A stretch of DNA of 64,000 nucleotides from Trichoplax sp. H2 (Eukaryota; Placozoa; Uniplacotomia; Trichoplacea): the NCBI GenBank assembly GCA_003344405.1, contig NOWV01000071.1:62001-126000 (forward strand). The letters run 5' to 3'. A model generated the notes under the pieces. That model ran no database searches. It had not been told where the DNA came from and worked only from the letters and a program-made list of their open reading frames with translations. Made by a program: the position numbers and the translations under genes. Shown one piece after another: positions 39,880 through 54,430 of the stretch. Each line of letters opens with the position of its first letter. The stretch's first letter is position 1.

Positions 39880-40495
39880 AAATTCTAAGCATATTATTTC
39901 TACTGATCACTTTATTTAGGGTCAGATGTAAGTTAGTCCTCCTATGATCGATTTCCAATGATAATCGAAGATCGATACTATAAATAATTGGTTTAGTAAT
40001 CATTATGGAAGGTGACATATCTTTTTGGACATTACGATTCTGTACTACTTCCTTCTTCGAATAATACAGCGTTGAATAGGAGCTGTGAGAAAACTATAGA
40101 CCATAAAAGATAGGTATAATAAAGATTAGATAATACATATAATTTAGTAGGAGAAATAGCCACAGAGATTAAAATGATAAGGAATTGGTGATCTAAATCT
40201 TGCTGCCAAACTTCAGCTTCATGAATTTATTGTTTCATACAGTAGACTTTAAATCTCTGCATTTCATACTGAATTGTAAGCAATGTTTAAAATAATATCC
40301 ATTGCATCTTTCAAATACCGTTAAACTGGCCTTCGCCAATTCTGCTGCGTATCCATGCATTTGCTGAGTACATCTACTATTTGAAGAATACTAATAGTAA
40401 CATATCGGCAATTAGCATACCGGAAGTTGTACGGCCGGCAGTTTTCGATAGGCAGTTGTCATACATACAAATTACGATTAATTATTAAATGTATA
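39880..40495. repeat. Dispersed repeat element, copy 1
   Basis: The segment is related to 56,990-57,297 (shared TAATCGAAGATCGATA and ATTGGTTTAG blocks, GAGAAATAGCCA). Its right half matches 57,920-58,460 (shared ATATCGGCAATT and a GGCAGTTTTCGATAGGCA block). Both halves are adjacent here but separated in the other locus. No coding capacity recognised; it could be a non-autonomous transposon or part of a segmental duplication. Confidence 0.75.
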
Positions 40496-42452
40496 TTGTC
40501 ACTTGCATCTGAAATTAAATAATTTTTTTATGTAATAATAGAAATAGCGCTATGTTAGTTCAGTCGCGCGATCGTTGTTGAGCTAAGCTGATTGAATTTA
40601 GATTTGTTGCGTCGCTAGCCTAGAATTGCCTACCTAGCTGGAGGTGAAGCTGCGAGCCTAGGGCCGAGCCTGATTGGCTCTAAAAGGCCCAATGACTAAT
40701 CAGAAGGACGAAAACAAGAGATAGCTAGCAGCGGCAAAAGCTTATAGTAAAATGATAATAAATGATAGTTCCCGTATGGAAATTTGTCTGTAAGAAACTT
40801 ATTCAAAACATGTTAACAAATAGATCAGACCCGAATAGTATAAAAAGGGTCTTTAAGAGAGCTAAGGCAGCCTCTCAGTTTTGCTACATCAAGAGTACGA
40901 GACAGTGTTCTACGATAGATTATAGACTATTTTTATTGCTAATACCTAAGAACCTTTTATTAGTGTCATAAAGTTATTTTTATCCAATGGCGTTCAATCT
41001 CGATATTACTGTGAACAGTAGTAAAAGATTAGGTTAGGAGTAACAATTATGACAATGTACTTTACCTATTTTGCAGCCAATTTACTGCATTGTTACGTCA
41101 CACCTTAAGTTGCTTTTTGTTATCTTATATAAATTTAAATTTAACTAGTTCTAGCTTTCTACTTTCTACTTTCGCTTCCTTATGGGCTAGTATCATCATC
41201 AGGCAAAAGTCAAACGTAGAATTTAGAAATATTACGGCAAAGGTGAATACGGCAGTCTTCCTCTTGACCATTTTAAACTTAATTTCATTTATCCTACAAA
41301 CTGGATGTAATAATCCTTTCCATTCTTATTGACTATTTTATCTCAAGCCTTAATAGCAGAAGGTTATAGAATTTATTATTAATTAAAAAAATCAAAGATT
41401 TTTATCAATTGATAAGCGAGGAACCAACAGGTACAAATAAACAATGTTATCCACTGAAAGGATTTTTGTAAGCTGAACTAACCAAATCCTTCTTACACTC
41501 ACCTTCTTGTATTTTTATTTTACGTGTAAAGAGTGGGCGATTAAATCAGGTAAATGCCGTTAAATTATTCCGCAAAGATAATCCAATAATTTTATTTTTT
41601 GCGGTCATTTTATCATCATAATATTATGAAGGTTAATATTGTATTGCTTCCTCACAGTATTTTATTCCTCTCTAATGAACAAAGTAGTTCTTCTAATATA
41701 ATCAATTTTAAGCTTTATAATTCAATCTAACTTTCTATACTACTAAAGTTTGAATTAATGAAAGGAATCTAAAGATAGAGAAGACCTATTAAACACGTAT
41801 AAAAGTAATATGCATAACGGTAAATCTGTGGCTAAAAGTAAAATTTACACATGAGATTCTTCAACTTTAAGGATTACGCTAAAAAAGTGATTTAAAAATA
41901 ATACGGCGGTAATTCATGCCTTCATTTACAAACTTGTTGATTGTTAATCTTTCTGATGGTGGTCTCATTGAAGTGAAGTAGTATTATATTGCATTACCAC
42001 TAACACCTAATAGTGACTTTATTGAAATAAAATAATTTAATTTTGCTATGCACGCTTCTATCATTTTTGCATGATACCTTAACCTATAAGAGTATTCTCT
42101 ATAATGATGCACATTTATTTTGATTCTCCTTTTACTTAAGCCAAACTATGATTTTATATAAAAATATCTGGTATCAGCTTGAGATAACATTGCGATAGAA
42201 ACACCAAGTTTCAGTCTCTACTGAAACACCCTAACACAGTGAATAAGTGACAGGATAATACATAGGTCATAGTATGAGAAAATTTGTTAAGTCGTGCTTT
42301 TAATATCATTCCAATTTTCTGAAATTAGCATCTATTTCAGGTCGATTTCTAGTTTCAGTGATTGCATATGGATATGAAATTTTGAATGATTTCGTTTTCT
42401 ATCTTGGATATTTCTCAATTTAGGATCATGATTAGGGCTTTCATTTTATAAA
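40496..42452. other. Intergenic between genes B and C
   Basis: A GC-richer patch at about 40,560-40,740 stands out but has no recognisable gene or tRNA fold. One short hydrophobic ORF (41,090-41,332) is not supported by homology I can recognise. The right part should hold the gene C promoter. Confidence 0.4.
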
Positions 42453-45400
42453 ATGGTTTTAAGTAAACACATCATCGATGTCATTGAGCAAGAATATCCT
42501 ATTATAATTGGTGATATTCCATTGCTAGATATTTTGTACAATCTACGAAGCAAAGGCATAATTTCTGATGAGGAAGTCGATATACTCAAAGTTCGTGACC
42601 TGAATAATAAAGCTAGAATCTACGAATTTTTGAAAATTTTGAAAACTAGGCGCGACGACGATTTCTATGAATTCTGTTCCTTACTCAAGGAAAGTCCAGT
42701 ACGCCATATATCAGAGATTGGCCAAAAATTAGAGATTCAAGTCAAGAATTCGAAAAAAAATGGTAATTCGATCAATATTCAATTGCGATGGAATATGCAG
42801 CATTCGTTCTTATAGATTCCGTTCTCATGCTGAGTCTATCAGAGATATTGTATCTAACTCACCTTTATTCACTATAGGATTCTAAGGCACTACTCAGCTG
42901 GTGCTAAATGAAGAAGCAATTGGTAATTCTATTTGATGTAATTTTTGTCTTTAGATTCAAAATAAATTTGAGTTTTATTGAAATATCTTTAAAAATATTC
43001 CAATGATATTTAACAGCATATTGCATACAAATTCAGAACATCCAGCAATTCAAATTCAAGGAAATGGAAACCAATGCCAAGCTAAAAAAAGTAATTATGA
43101 TTGCACTTTAAAAAGAGAAGTTATAAAAGATGCATAGCTTGAACCTTGTTTTAAGAAATCCTTAACTCAGATTTCTCTTAACTTTATTACTAATTATTAA
43201 GAATGGAAATTATCTATTAGAATTTAAAACGAAGAAGAACTCTATTGCTTTTCTTTTCATATTCAAAGGGTAGATAATATAAAATTCATTTCTTTACGAT
43301 TAGAAAAATTAATTTCAAGTCCCATCCGCTCAATAACAAATAAATTGTTCGGCAAAATGGCTTCACCACTTACACCATCGCCTTCAACCTGTATATTTTC
43401 TTGTGTTCTAAAGTTTTATTGGATATTGAACTGACTTTTATTCACAGTATGAGTTCATGCTTCTCTAGTTGTTTCTTAGGTTTGAATTATAGCTACGTAG
43501 GTTTTTTCCTTTCTTCATTAATATAATGATAAAGCAATTATAGAAACATTAATAAGGATAACTCTAATTTTACTTCATTAGAAATTCCACTTCGAAATCT
43601 TCCTCCAACACCAACTAGTCACTATGTTGTCAGAAAAGAAATTATAGATATTATTTGCGATCAATTGAAGATCATCGATAAATCATCTGGACATATATTA
43701 GTTCATGGTATGGCTGGCAGCGGTAAAACAATTTCTGTTTGCCAGTCCGTAAAGCAAGCTGCCAATATGGGCTGGTTTAAATCGAATGGTTATTACTGGA
43801 TAAAAATTGGTAAATTATTAATTATCAATAAATTCTTTTAAAACTGTGATAAAATATCGGCATAATTTCCTTTAAATATTATTTTTAACTATAAATATAG
43901 AGAGTATGCAAAAGTAAAATAAATAAATAGAAATCGTTGGTAGTTGAAATTAAAAATTTTCGAATTACATTGCACGACTTATGTATGACGGATAGCTAGA
44001 TTGGAGGTGATAATTTAGTATTTAAGTCTTAATTTCATTTAATACATGTAGGAAATATCACAAACAGCGAATTATTCAATCAACTCAAGATATTAGGTAT
44101 CAGCCTTGGGATGGAATGGAAACCATATATTCAATCAGCCGGAGAAATTTGCGCTGGTCTCAGTAATTACTTAAAAGGTTATTATCAGCTTTCATTACGA
44201 ATAATCTATTTTGAACGTGTTATATGCACCGTGTTCAAATAAAATTTTCATTACCGTCCTACATTTCTTAAAGCAAACAGCCGAATATCCGACACACTTT
44301 TCATTTTCGATGATATCTGGATAGAGGATCACTATCAATATTTAACCTTCGCTAAAAAGTCAATTGCCACTTCACGATTTCTATTTTCTGAAATTGAGCT
44401 CAATCATTACTGCATCCATTTGCCGGTTCGCTTTCGCTTCCTGATATAGTTATTAATTATTTATTGCTATATGATATTATTAAAATAATACGACAGCTGA
44501 TATTTTAATTAGTAGCATGATCTGTGTACTTTCATTCAAGATTTGTATATGTTATACCTGAAGAGGATTTAGATAAATATGATACAGCTCTAGCCATTCT
44601 ATCAGTTTTCCTTTCCTTAATTTGCCAATAATTAATTCGCTTTATATGTTATAAGTTATGAATATTGACCACAACTGATATTTTATTCCTTAAAATTTAC
44701 TATTTGCAGTTTGACTTAATGCTTAATTCTATCATTATTTAGTATCAAACATTTTGTTAACATGAGCATTACTCATTTTATATTCTGCATAAAATATAGG
44801 AGAAGTTAACTTATGATGAAGCTATAGAGTTACTAGCGTTACATCGAAATGATCATGACGCTCAGATTCTACGCAATAATGAAGTAGTCAAAAATGTCAT
44901 AGAGAGTTGTGCAGGCTTACCATTAGCGATCAACTTGATTGGAGGTTTGCAATTGCAGGCAGATGAAGCATGGAAGGAAGCAATGGCTATCATAGCTGAT
45001 AAATCTATGCAAATTCAATTAGCGAATTACAGTTTTAATTTATACGGAACATTAGAATTAAGTGCTAATTCATTAAAAAACGGAAAAAAAGAATTATTTC
45101 AAGATCTAGCTGTATTTAAGCCAGCAGATATTCCTACAGAAGCGATTTCAACCTTATGGAATCTCAGCCATCAGAAAACCAACAGTATCTTAATGGAAAT
45201 GAATAATAAATCATTATTAAGATACATTACAGGAGCTAGGTGAGTGCAATTTCTATAGTATTGGTTGTTGCATTCATGTTAGAATGAAATGAAATTACTT
45301 AAGCCACATTTAAAGGGCTGTCAATATTGCTAATATTTGTAAAAATTTAACATCTCAATACTTCGTAAAAATAATTTAAAGAATTAAAATAATACTTGCA

Positions 45401-48400
45401 AGTATCCTAAAATCCGTTGCGCAATATTATTTTACTTTCCGTTGGTAAGCTATTGCTTTACTTTATAAGCTTTTTTAATGCATAAGAAGTTCTTAGGAAG
45501 CGGTTCTAATATTTTCGAAGGGCTGATACTAAGCATGAAATAAAAGGAAATTTTTACATTTTTTAAATCGATCTTTCCATTCAAATCAAATATCTTTTAT
45601 TATTAATTGATCGCCACTCTATGCTTATTGTTTCATGAATAAGTGTATACTTTCAATAGTATCCTATAAATGTGGTGAATATTATTAATAAGCGTCACTG
45701 TCAACGAATTCAAACGATTTTGATATCTGATACTGTTACTTGTATAGCCTGAACTTCCTTACAATCTCTATATTTGTAGTCTTAATCGATTCCATGTTGT
45801 CCATTTTTCAAGGTGTTACTGCAATATACATGACTTAATGATTGACTACCTACACCGAAGAATAAATGCGCAGACATCCAATCAGGATGGTCTTCGAAAT
45901 CTAAATAACAAATTAATTGATGGTTACCGTACCAAATGTAATGGCGAATGGAGTACCATTCCTGACGATGGATATTTTTATCAAAACATTATTCATCATG
46001 CTATAGTAGCTGAAAACGATGAATACCTGGAAAATTTTATGACTGATTTAAATTGGATGACAAGAAAAATTAGATCAGACAAGACAATCTATAAGCTTGC
46101 CAGCGATTTAGGAAATTACATCAATTACAAGCAAAAAAAAGAGGTCCTAGTATGTTATCGAATCAATTAAGTATTTTTATGAAATTATTATCTTGTTATC
46201 ATTTTCCATTAGCTAGTATAGTAAATGCTGCAGGAAAAGCTAATATTTTATCCATTAATTGCAACTATTAGTAAAAGCTAAATATTTTACAAGCAAATTT
46301 TTCTGGATATCTAAAGATAATTATAATAAATTTATTGTACGGAATTATTTTCGTATCGATGTGCGAGTGAATAAGATATCTGAAATAAATTTTAGATTCA
46401 TTGTAAAAGCCCATTAAATTTCTAGAAATTGATATAATTTGATTGCTACTACATAAATTGCTTTCTAAGCACCAATTTAATGTAGTTTTATACGTTACTA
46501 ATGTGAGTGTTCTGTTATGTTAAAATTTGAAAACTCAAGAACGGAAAGGATTTTAATGGACTACTTATGCTCCTGAAACAGCAACAAGCGTGGCTGGAGG
46601 CAAATGATGCTGATGTAATACAACTTCTTTTATGGTTCGATATGACAGACAGCAGAACGAGGCAAAGAGCTATACAGTTGGCTCGAAGTGCAGGAAATCA
46701 TAGCAGCAACTTCATTCATTGGACAATAGCATCGTAAGTATTTTAGACCTTATTTTTAAAACTGCTAGACAGAAACTGCATTGTTCAATCTTCAAATTTT
46801 GGCTTACTGGACTGTCAACAGCTATTCAACTACTGCTACAATCGAATACACTTATGATGCATGTAAAGGATTTGGTAAAAATGAATGGGATGACCATATT
46901 TCACTTTCGAGACCTCAATTCGATCATTTACGAATCATTGTTACTGAAAATAATAAGACTCCAGACTGCGAAATTTTGGTACGTTAGTAGGACTGTATAC
47001 AGCGATTGCATACATTAGCAAAATTAAAATATCGATATGTCCCGTGGTTTCTTTAGAAATAGTAGTACTAAATTATTTCGTAGCTATAAAATTTCAGTTT
47101 TTGTGTTGAGATTAAGTTAATGCTAAACTTACTAATAAATTTGTGTTAGTGTACGGAAATGAGTACAATTAATTAAATAGTTACAGATTGTAGCATACGG
47201 GTTCTTAACCCTTCTATCACTGTATTGCTTATATAAAACTACAGTAATTAGCTGAAATCACTACACAGCTATAAACCAAAAAAGTCTTACTTTTAATTTC
47301 CGAACTTCCGTAAGTGTGCACGCTCACCAGTATAACAAATACTAATATCTGGCATCGTTTTAGTCCGTCAATGAAATAATATGACTCTATAATTATTTTT
47401 AAATTAATCGCCGCGATAGATGTTATAGAAACGTTATGCCCATTACAAACATTACCAAATTGAAGCCATTTATTTTTAATGCAGTACTAAATAACATTAT
47501 AGTAAACGATTTTTACAATCAACAATGGCAACTCATCAATAGGAAATGATGAATTACGAAGGAATCAAGAAGTGTTATTATAATTTTAGACTACTGATAT
47601 AAAGCACGCCACTGATATGAAATAATTCAAAGACTGTACCATAATTTGCTGAATAATTCTCTTAATAGATCAAAGACTATGAAAGATGCAATATTATAAA
47701 TCGGATCCGTCCTCCAGAACCTACCATGTGCATTACAAGGATTCAAATTTCAGCAGACGGTTATTCTGCGGCTTTTCAAATTTTCTATGAGGTAATTCAT
47801 AAGTATACTCAATCTGATTTCACATCCCAGTGACAAAAGCATTTACTTAATGTATAATAGCTAGCATTCGATTATATGAAGGTTGATCTAGTATCTGTTA
47901 TTCTATGCTTCTAGTAAATGGCCGCGATTTGCCGTTAACCTAAATTGATAATTTCACTAATTCTATAAATGTAAATAATAGTAAGCATTCATTTACTCTT
48001 AATTTAAAATGCCTTCTTTTATTGTTATAATGGTGCATTCAGTTAATCTGAAAGAGATTAAAATTTGAAATATACTGTAAAGAATATACTTTATAAACAG
48101 CAGTCATTTTTCTCGCGCAGCTTTAAACGAATTTATCCATGCATTTATTTCTTAGGAATGGATTGTCTATAATATTGACAAGAAAGAGCAAATAAACTTC
48201 ATCAATAGCGATGAACGGGAACAATATCGAAATATATTTTCGTCATTGCAGTTCTGTCCGGTGATAGACAAAAGTTACGTGATCATGACACTTTCCTACG
48301 ACCATCGCAGAGTTAAAGTAAGCACATTAGTTATCTTGAATTAGATTTATTAGTATAACTCGGAAAACGAATAGATTAAAATCTTTGTTCTATTTAGCAA

Positions 48401-51400
48401 TGATACTTACATGCACCTTTAGATTTGGGAGATTAAAGGCAGTCAAATACTTCCTGCTAACAAAGAAATATCATGCGATTATGAGATACATACTTGCCGA
48501 TGGATAATGGCGCAAAACACTAGCCAAATCTTATTATGGTGGAGAAAATATAATCGGTTCTATCAAGAAAGTAAACTTACGGAATCAGAAAAGTACATGA
48601 ATAAATGTCAAGTTGAAGTAAGTTACAGCAGTATTTATCAAATGCAATGTGGACGCAATTTATACAATATGTTTAATAGATATTGAATATTTTTCGGTAT
48701 ATAAATTAATTCAATGTATAGATCTGGAGTTTGGATCCATGGTTATGCCAGATGTCAGTAACCTTGCCGACCATCGTCTACAATAAAACTACTTCTGATA
48801 ATTATCTTGCTACAGCTGATATTGAAAATGGGCTGGCATTGCAATACATTAACTACATTAATAATAATGGTGCATTTATAATTTTGGTGTACTCCTTCGA
48901 TGGAAAATACTCTAATTATAGTAGTGTAGTCGGCTTATTAAAAGTAGAAGACATTCTCGATGTCAATACCTACATCAATGAATTTTCAAAACATTTTCAG
49001 CCAATATTTTACCCTACTGAATGTATTAGAAATATCTTTGTATCAGATAATCAGCAATTCATCGCTATCAGTGATAAAAATACCGATGGGGTTAGTTTAT
49101 GACTCTGTTATTCCCTTAATCGCTAATCTTTGTAAAATAGAGCAGTGGTATTTACCGTCAGATGCATACGTATTGGTCATCGCATAACTAAAATTCGTTA
49201 ACATGCATAGGTGATCGTTCTCGCTGTTACGAAGGGTCGCGTCCAATCTTATGCAATACTAAATCCATCAGACTATAATCAAGCTACATTTATCCCCGGT
49301 ACAAGTCGATTACTTGTTTATGACTGCCGGATAAAGCAGAGAATATATGAGTATAACTTACAAGGTACGTTATTACGATATCAGTGTATGTGTAGGCAAA
49401 ATGAAATTTTTAATTATAGTCACACCACCTTCATTCTTTGTCATTGGGTAAACCAAGGCCATAACATTCACTGGCAAGATATAGGTTTCGCTAAAAGAGT
49501 TGAGAAATATGGCGACTTAAGTCATCGCCCAAAGAATAACGTAAAGATAATAGACTTAAGTATGGCTCACATTAACAACATTGCAGTTGCAGCTATGTTG
49601 ACTAAGGATGACAGTGATAAATGCAAACTGCAGGTATATACATATTATCACCCTATAAACTATACAGTCTTATCACATTATATTTTTCTTATTCAACAAT
49701 ATTTGATACAATTTAATTTTTTTCTAAACATGAGTAGGTATACGATTATGAAGTAAAGAAGCGCAGACGGAAGCTTCAGTACTCTATGAAGAACGACTAT
49801 CAACGGTGTTTTTTATACGATGATTTTCAATCGGCTATCGTTATATGCTTTAAAGGTGATGAATCCAAGACTATTATCACAGAGGTAAATTCGACATTCG
49901 AAATATTATACCGATTATAGAGCATAGCCAATATACTGATTATAGCTATGCAGAGTAATTGGTCAGTGATTTCTATGTTAGTCTACGAGCTCTACGTTAC
50001 TGCTCTGCAGAGTGTTAATTTAATACAAACACAATCAATATTTGATAGATAGATAACTTTCTAAGAATGGAAGATGGTCCGTTGCACAGGGAATTGCTAA
50101 ATTACAGTCGACCACAATGTACCAATCTACTTGGAATAGAATCGAGATATAGAAATATAGATAATACACTAATTTTTGTCATAGAATTTGAGGTATGCTA
50201 CCGCTGATGATATTTTATAAGCTCTGTTATATCTTCCTCATTAAAATGAAATACGAAGCTAAGAATTTTATGAATCATATACTTAATTATTTCTACTAGA
50301 ATGATGACGGTTACAAGTCTATGATAATAATATCGATAGACCTCGCAACTGCAGATAACTTGATTTATAAATCAGCCTGGAAACCTGAGTGTCCAAGAAA
50401 AATTTACATGGATGATAATTATCTTTATCTATGGCAGACAGAAAAACATCATGACGATGATAGATATATTGACAGCATTAAGGTAATCAAAATTATTTCT
50501 GGAGCGATATCATATTATAATTAAGGTTCTGTTCAATTCATGTAACAAACGACTTCTCGACTAAATGCGATATTCAATTTCTGATTTAAATTTTCTTGTA
50601 GCATAGTAGCTTATATTAATCTTTCGCATCTTTATTGTCTTATCTGATACTAACAAGTACAAATACATTTCATTAATAAATTCTGTATCTAAATAAATTT
50701 ACTTTTAGTGCTACAAATTTGGAGGCAATAAACAGCAAACCCAATTACTACAAATGGATCTATTTGATAAGAAGAAAGGATTAATATGTAAAGTAAATAT
50801 AAGTGCTAATGGAAACGGTAGAGATCCTTTGATTAAATATTCGCCGAAATATAAGGAGAAAGATTTCTTCATTGCAATTTGGGGAGAAAAAGATACCAAC
50901 CTAATTGTATGTCTTATTTGAAACATTTACAGACCTAGATAAATATCATTATAGACTTGATTTGAAGAATGATATTATTCAATTGATAAATTGTTCTATG
51001 GAATTGTTTATTTCGTCAATAATTAACTGTGCTTTGAATTTTAAAAACTTGAAGCGAAACTACTTGGATAATGACAATATCATCTTTCTATTAGAAAAAG
51101 GACATCATTTAGCTGTAAGAAATAAAAATAATTTGATATTCGTCTTTAACTTTATTGTCTTATGATGTGTTGTTGATAAACCGCATTTATATGCCTATAG
51201 ATATTTAATAAGGAATCAAGGATATTGCTGAAAAGATACAAAGACAAATTTAAAAAATTCGATTTTGAAGCTTATACCTTCAATGAAAGAAATTTATGGT
51301 CGGAACAGCTTTTCCTAGTGTATAACGTAAATCTTTCAAGTCTGCATATTTATAATGCTAAAACATTGCAACTTCTAAAGAATCTGCCATTTCCACACTT

Positions 51401-51503
51401 CAAAATACGTGATATGAAGTGGAATCATCAGCAGTCCTCGTTCTTCGTTAGCAATCGACGCAATAAATATTGCTTAATCAAGCAGGTTTCAAGCTATAAA
51501 TAA
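42453..51503 (+). CDS. Apaf-1-like gene C: CARD, NB-ARC, degenerate beta-propeller
   Basis: Complete paralogue of gene B, about 1,400 residues. Exons: 42453-42762 (CARD, MVLSKHIIDVIEQEYP), short linker exon(s) near 43,030-43,100 unresolved, about 43547-43809 (P-loop GMAGSGKT at 43,707-43,730), 44052-44177, 44281-44425 (LFIFDDIW, ATSRF), 44800-45239 (CAGLPLAINLIGG), 45813-46143 (IHDLMIDYL), 46540-46733, 46822-46978, 47669-47791, 48156-48317, 48423-48617, 48722-49090, 49211-49364, 49458-49633, 49738-49884, 50049-50192, 50300-50482, 50709-50906, 51055-51114, 51201-51503. CARD, Walker B, ARC and several propeller exons have exactly the same length as in B (310, 145, 440, 157, 162, 154, 176, 147, 60). 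Propeller traces: IWEIKGS, IWSLDPW, FVSDNQQFIAI, QISADGYSAAF. All switch motifs are present. The exon 45813-46143 donor (GTCCTA) is weak. Confidence 0.9.
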
Positions 51504-53185
51504 CAGGATTAGCGTTTTATAATGCTCTTATCCGCAGAATGAATTGAAAGAGTATGAAATAATGTTTACTCTTATAAGTTACATATATTGGCTATAATTT
51601 AATTTATCTATGCTATATAATTGTGTATGCTAGGACTAGATTTCATATTTTTCTGATTCGTAGTAAATGCAATCCTGGGTATTCTGTGTTAATATTAGTT
51701 TTCTGTTATCGTTCTATTGATATATATTATACTTTACCTATAGGATGATTGAGACCTGGAATTTTATCCGTTTTAGCTAAATATTAAAGATCTTTCAAAA
51801 GTAAAAGTCAATTTAATCATATAGTTGAAGTATGATTACAACTGTGCCGTTCACTATATAGCATACGTATGTGTACAAATTTTAGTAGTTATTAGGGTAT
51901 CAATACCATATTTCTGTAATATGAGTCAGTATTAATACTTTACTTTAAATCACTTCACATTTAGTAATTAAAGTACTTTTGCTAGAAAATCACTATAGTA
52001 ACTGCGCACACTTACGATAACTTCGCTGTAATAGAGAGAGAAAAAATTAAAGTGGAAGAAGCTTCACATATACATTAGTGAGAATAGAAGATCTGGATTA
52101 TATCTAAAAGGGTTCGCGTTACTCAGAATTGATGATATTTTTCCCCATCATTTCTTATTTTGAAAAGGGGTATACATTAAAGTGAGATACTGCTCATTAT
52201 TTCTGCTAACTTTAGCTTGCTCTAATCCGTAACCAAAATAAGATTTAACCTAAATTAGTTAATGCGTTCGTATTAGATATACATTCTATCCCGTCAATCG
52301 TTTTGGCAGATGGCTGGGTAAGGTGTCTAAGCCTACTTTACGGATGCATTTTTTGGTATGAAAAGTATTTTTATAATGCAAATTGCGTCAAAGTTTTAAT
52401 ATATAAAAAGAAGCGAAGAAATGATGATAATACTTTGTAAGGGAGGGAAGAGATTAAAAGCTTTTAGGCTATAACAGCACATGACGTAAATGAGCTGCAG
52501 GAGACCCTCATTTTGCACTATTCCATATGTCTATGTCGGACTACACAGCTGCACGCTTGAGTTCTATAAAGTAAAGGTCCTCGGGCGAATACTGTACATA
52601 CCTGTGATAATTAATGGCACATTATATTACACGTAGAATAATCAGTCCTTGTAGTGAAGCTATTAGATATGTTATTCGTGTTAAAATGTTGTCTAGAATG
52701 TTCACAATCATTAAGTTGTAAGCAAGTTTTCAAGAATCATTCTTAGGTAACTAGGATATTTCTGAAGAGTACCGAAATGTTCTTGTTAGTCGTTGATTTT
52801 TAAGATCTGTTGATATTGCAGACTATAAAATCAAGAGTAATCACTTAGGATTACTTTCTATTAGAACAAAGAAGCAAAGAGAGGAGTGTCACATATTACA
52901 AGTCTAAATAACATTCAAATAGGAATAGAGATAATATGTCGTAGGTTAAACCGGCTTCAGATTCAAGTCATGAAATGAGATTATGTAACTTTTAGAGTCT
53001 CTAGGGTAAGTTATTGTAATAAGTACTACTTCCAACCCAACAGGATCTAGTCACACAAGGAAATCTAGTCCTCCACGTAGCGGTTAAAAATAGTTTATTA
53101 TTTAAAATGTTATTGTTGAATATTACAGTAGTAGAAATTAAGTTAAAGCAATTACACACACAACTAGCTCAAGGCTGCCGACTCC
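51504..53185. other. Gene C 3' flank, no gene seen
   Basis: AT-rich with no exon recognised. Confidence 0.4.
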
Positions 53186-53210
53186 TCTCCCACTCCAAGG
53201 AGTGGGCCTT
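53186..53210. repeat. 8-bp stem-loop
   Basis: CCCACTCC (53,189-53,196) and GGAGTGGG (53,199-53,206) form a tight GC-rich stem with a 2-base loop, followed by CCTTTT. It does not fit the histone stem-loop consensus. It could be a transposon or terminator-like remnant. Confidence 0.6.
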
Positions 53211-54430
53211 TTATACATTTCTAGGAAGGATTATTGATAAAAATGTTTACCCAAACCCTATTTAAGTCAATTCAAGTAATATCTTATTTTAACTTCCCTA
53301 TATTACGCCTTATTCTAATTAATATTTAATATGGCTCTTGCAAATGCAAGATCCCAAGCTACGTACGATTGTCATCCCTTACTTTGGGCCAATCATACCT
53401 TATTTACTGAGACATGCCAGTGCCGCTTATCTAGACGCCATGCAGTCCCTCTTAACCATGCAACTAACATCCTTAGTACTATCCACTAATAATCCGCTAT
53501 GCCTATAACACCTAATAGGGTGCCTCAAATACCGATAACCTACTATCTTGACTATCTTATTTACCCGGGGCTCAACGTAATCTAGTTTTCCTACGTTTGT
53601 ATACGGATTGTGATAATGCCTAAGCGTCGATTAAAGGATAAGATTGATGCACCCTAGAAATTGCTGTTATGGTGATGCTTATATTATGATTCTAAGATTA
53701 TCGAAATTTAGTCCATATGTACAATGCATAATTATACAATGTCTATATGCATAAATTAGAATATTGAAGAATTTGTTATGGCAATTTAATTAAACACACA
53801 AGCTATTAATATATTGCACGACAGAAAATGTGGCTGTAGTATTGGGAATTCATTGGCAAGAGCAATACCACTAACTCGAAATTCTAGTTATTAAAATGAG
53901 CAAATTTCTAATGTGGCACATATAGGACAATACCGCTTTTAACCTTAAAATATATCATTTATCAATAGGCCGTTTATCGAAGTAGGATCCGCTTTTCTTT
54001 TCTTCACGACAGCAATTGAAAACGGATAAAAAGAGATTAACTAGATCGTCCACTTAAGACTCTAAAAAAATTCATGTAACTTATATTCAAAACACAATCA
54101 AACACTCCTTTCAGTACCTTGGACAGGAGTTGACAATAAGAATCATATTAGTACACATACAACTAAACTTTATGGTACATGGCTATCAGCTAGGCCCTTC
54201 TATCTGCTGTATGTTTGCAGTAGGTTGTCAAAAACCATCATATTAGTATATGAAACTTAAGTTTACATGGTTATCAATAACGGCCTTTTATTAATTTATT
54301 ATTAGTTTTTAATAATAGAGGTTATTAATTAATTATCTTATATGAAATCTTCAATGGCGATATTCATATTAATTCCTATAACTTTAGAAGGATAATTTTA
54401 CTTTATGTGCACTAGGAGTTTCTGACGAGA
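53211..54430. other. Repeat-like intergenic DNA
   Basis: Base composition at about 53,320-53,600 is more GC than the surroundings, suggesting inserted DNA. A CATATTAGTA-containing block occurs twice (near 54,145 and 54,240). No gene recognised. Confidence 0.4.

Noticed and set aside
40560-40740. GC-richer patch considered as a tRNA or other structured RNA
   Set aside because: I could not fold a cloverleaf or find the conserved tRNA loop bases.
41090-41332. 80-aa hydrophobic ORF that could be a transmembrane or receptor fragment
   Set aside because: Hydrophobicity is common in AT-rich random ORFs; no family motif, no supporting exon nearby.
53186-53210. Stem-loop considered as a histone mRNA 3' element
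   Set aside because: Stem and loop sequence do not fit the histone consensus and no histone gene is nearby.
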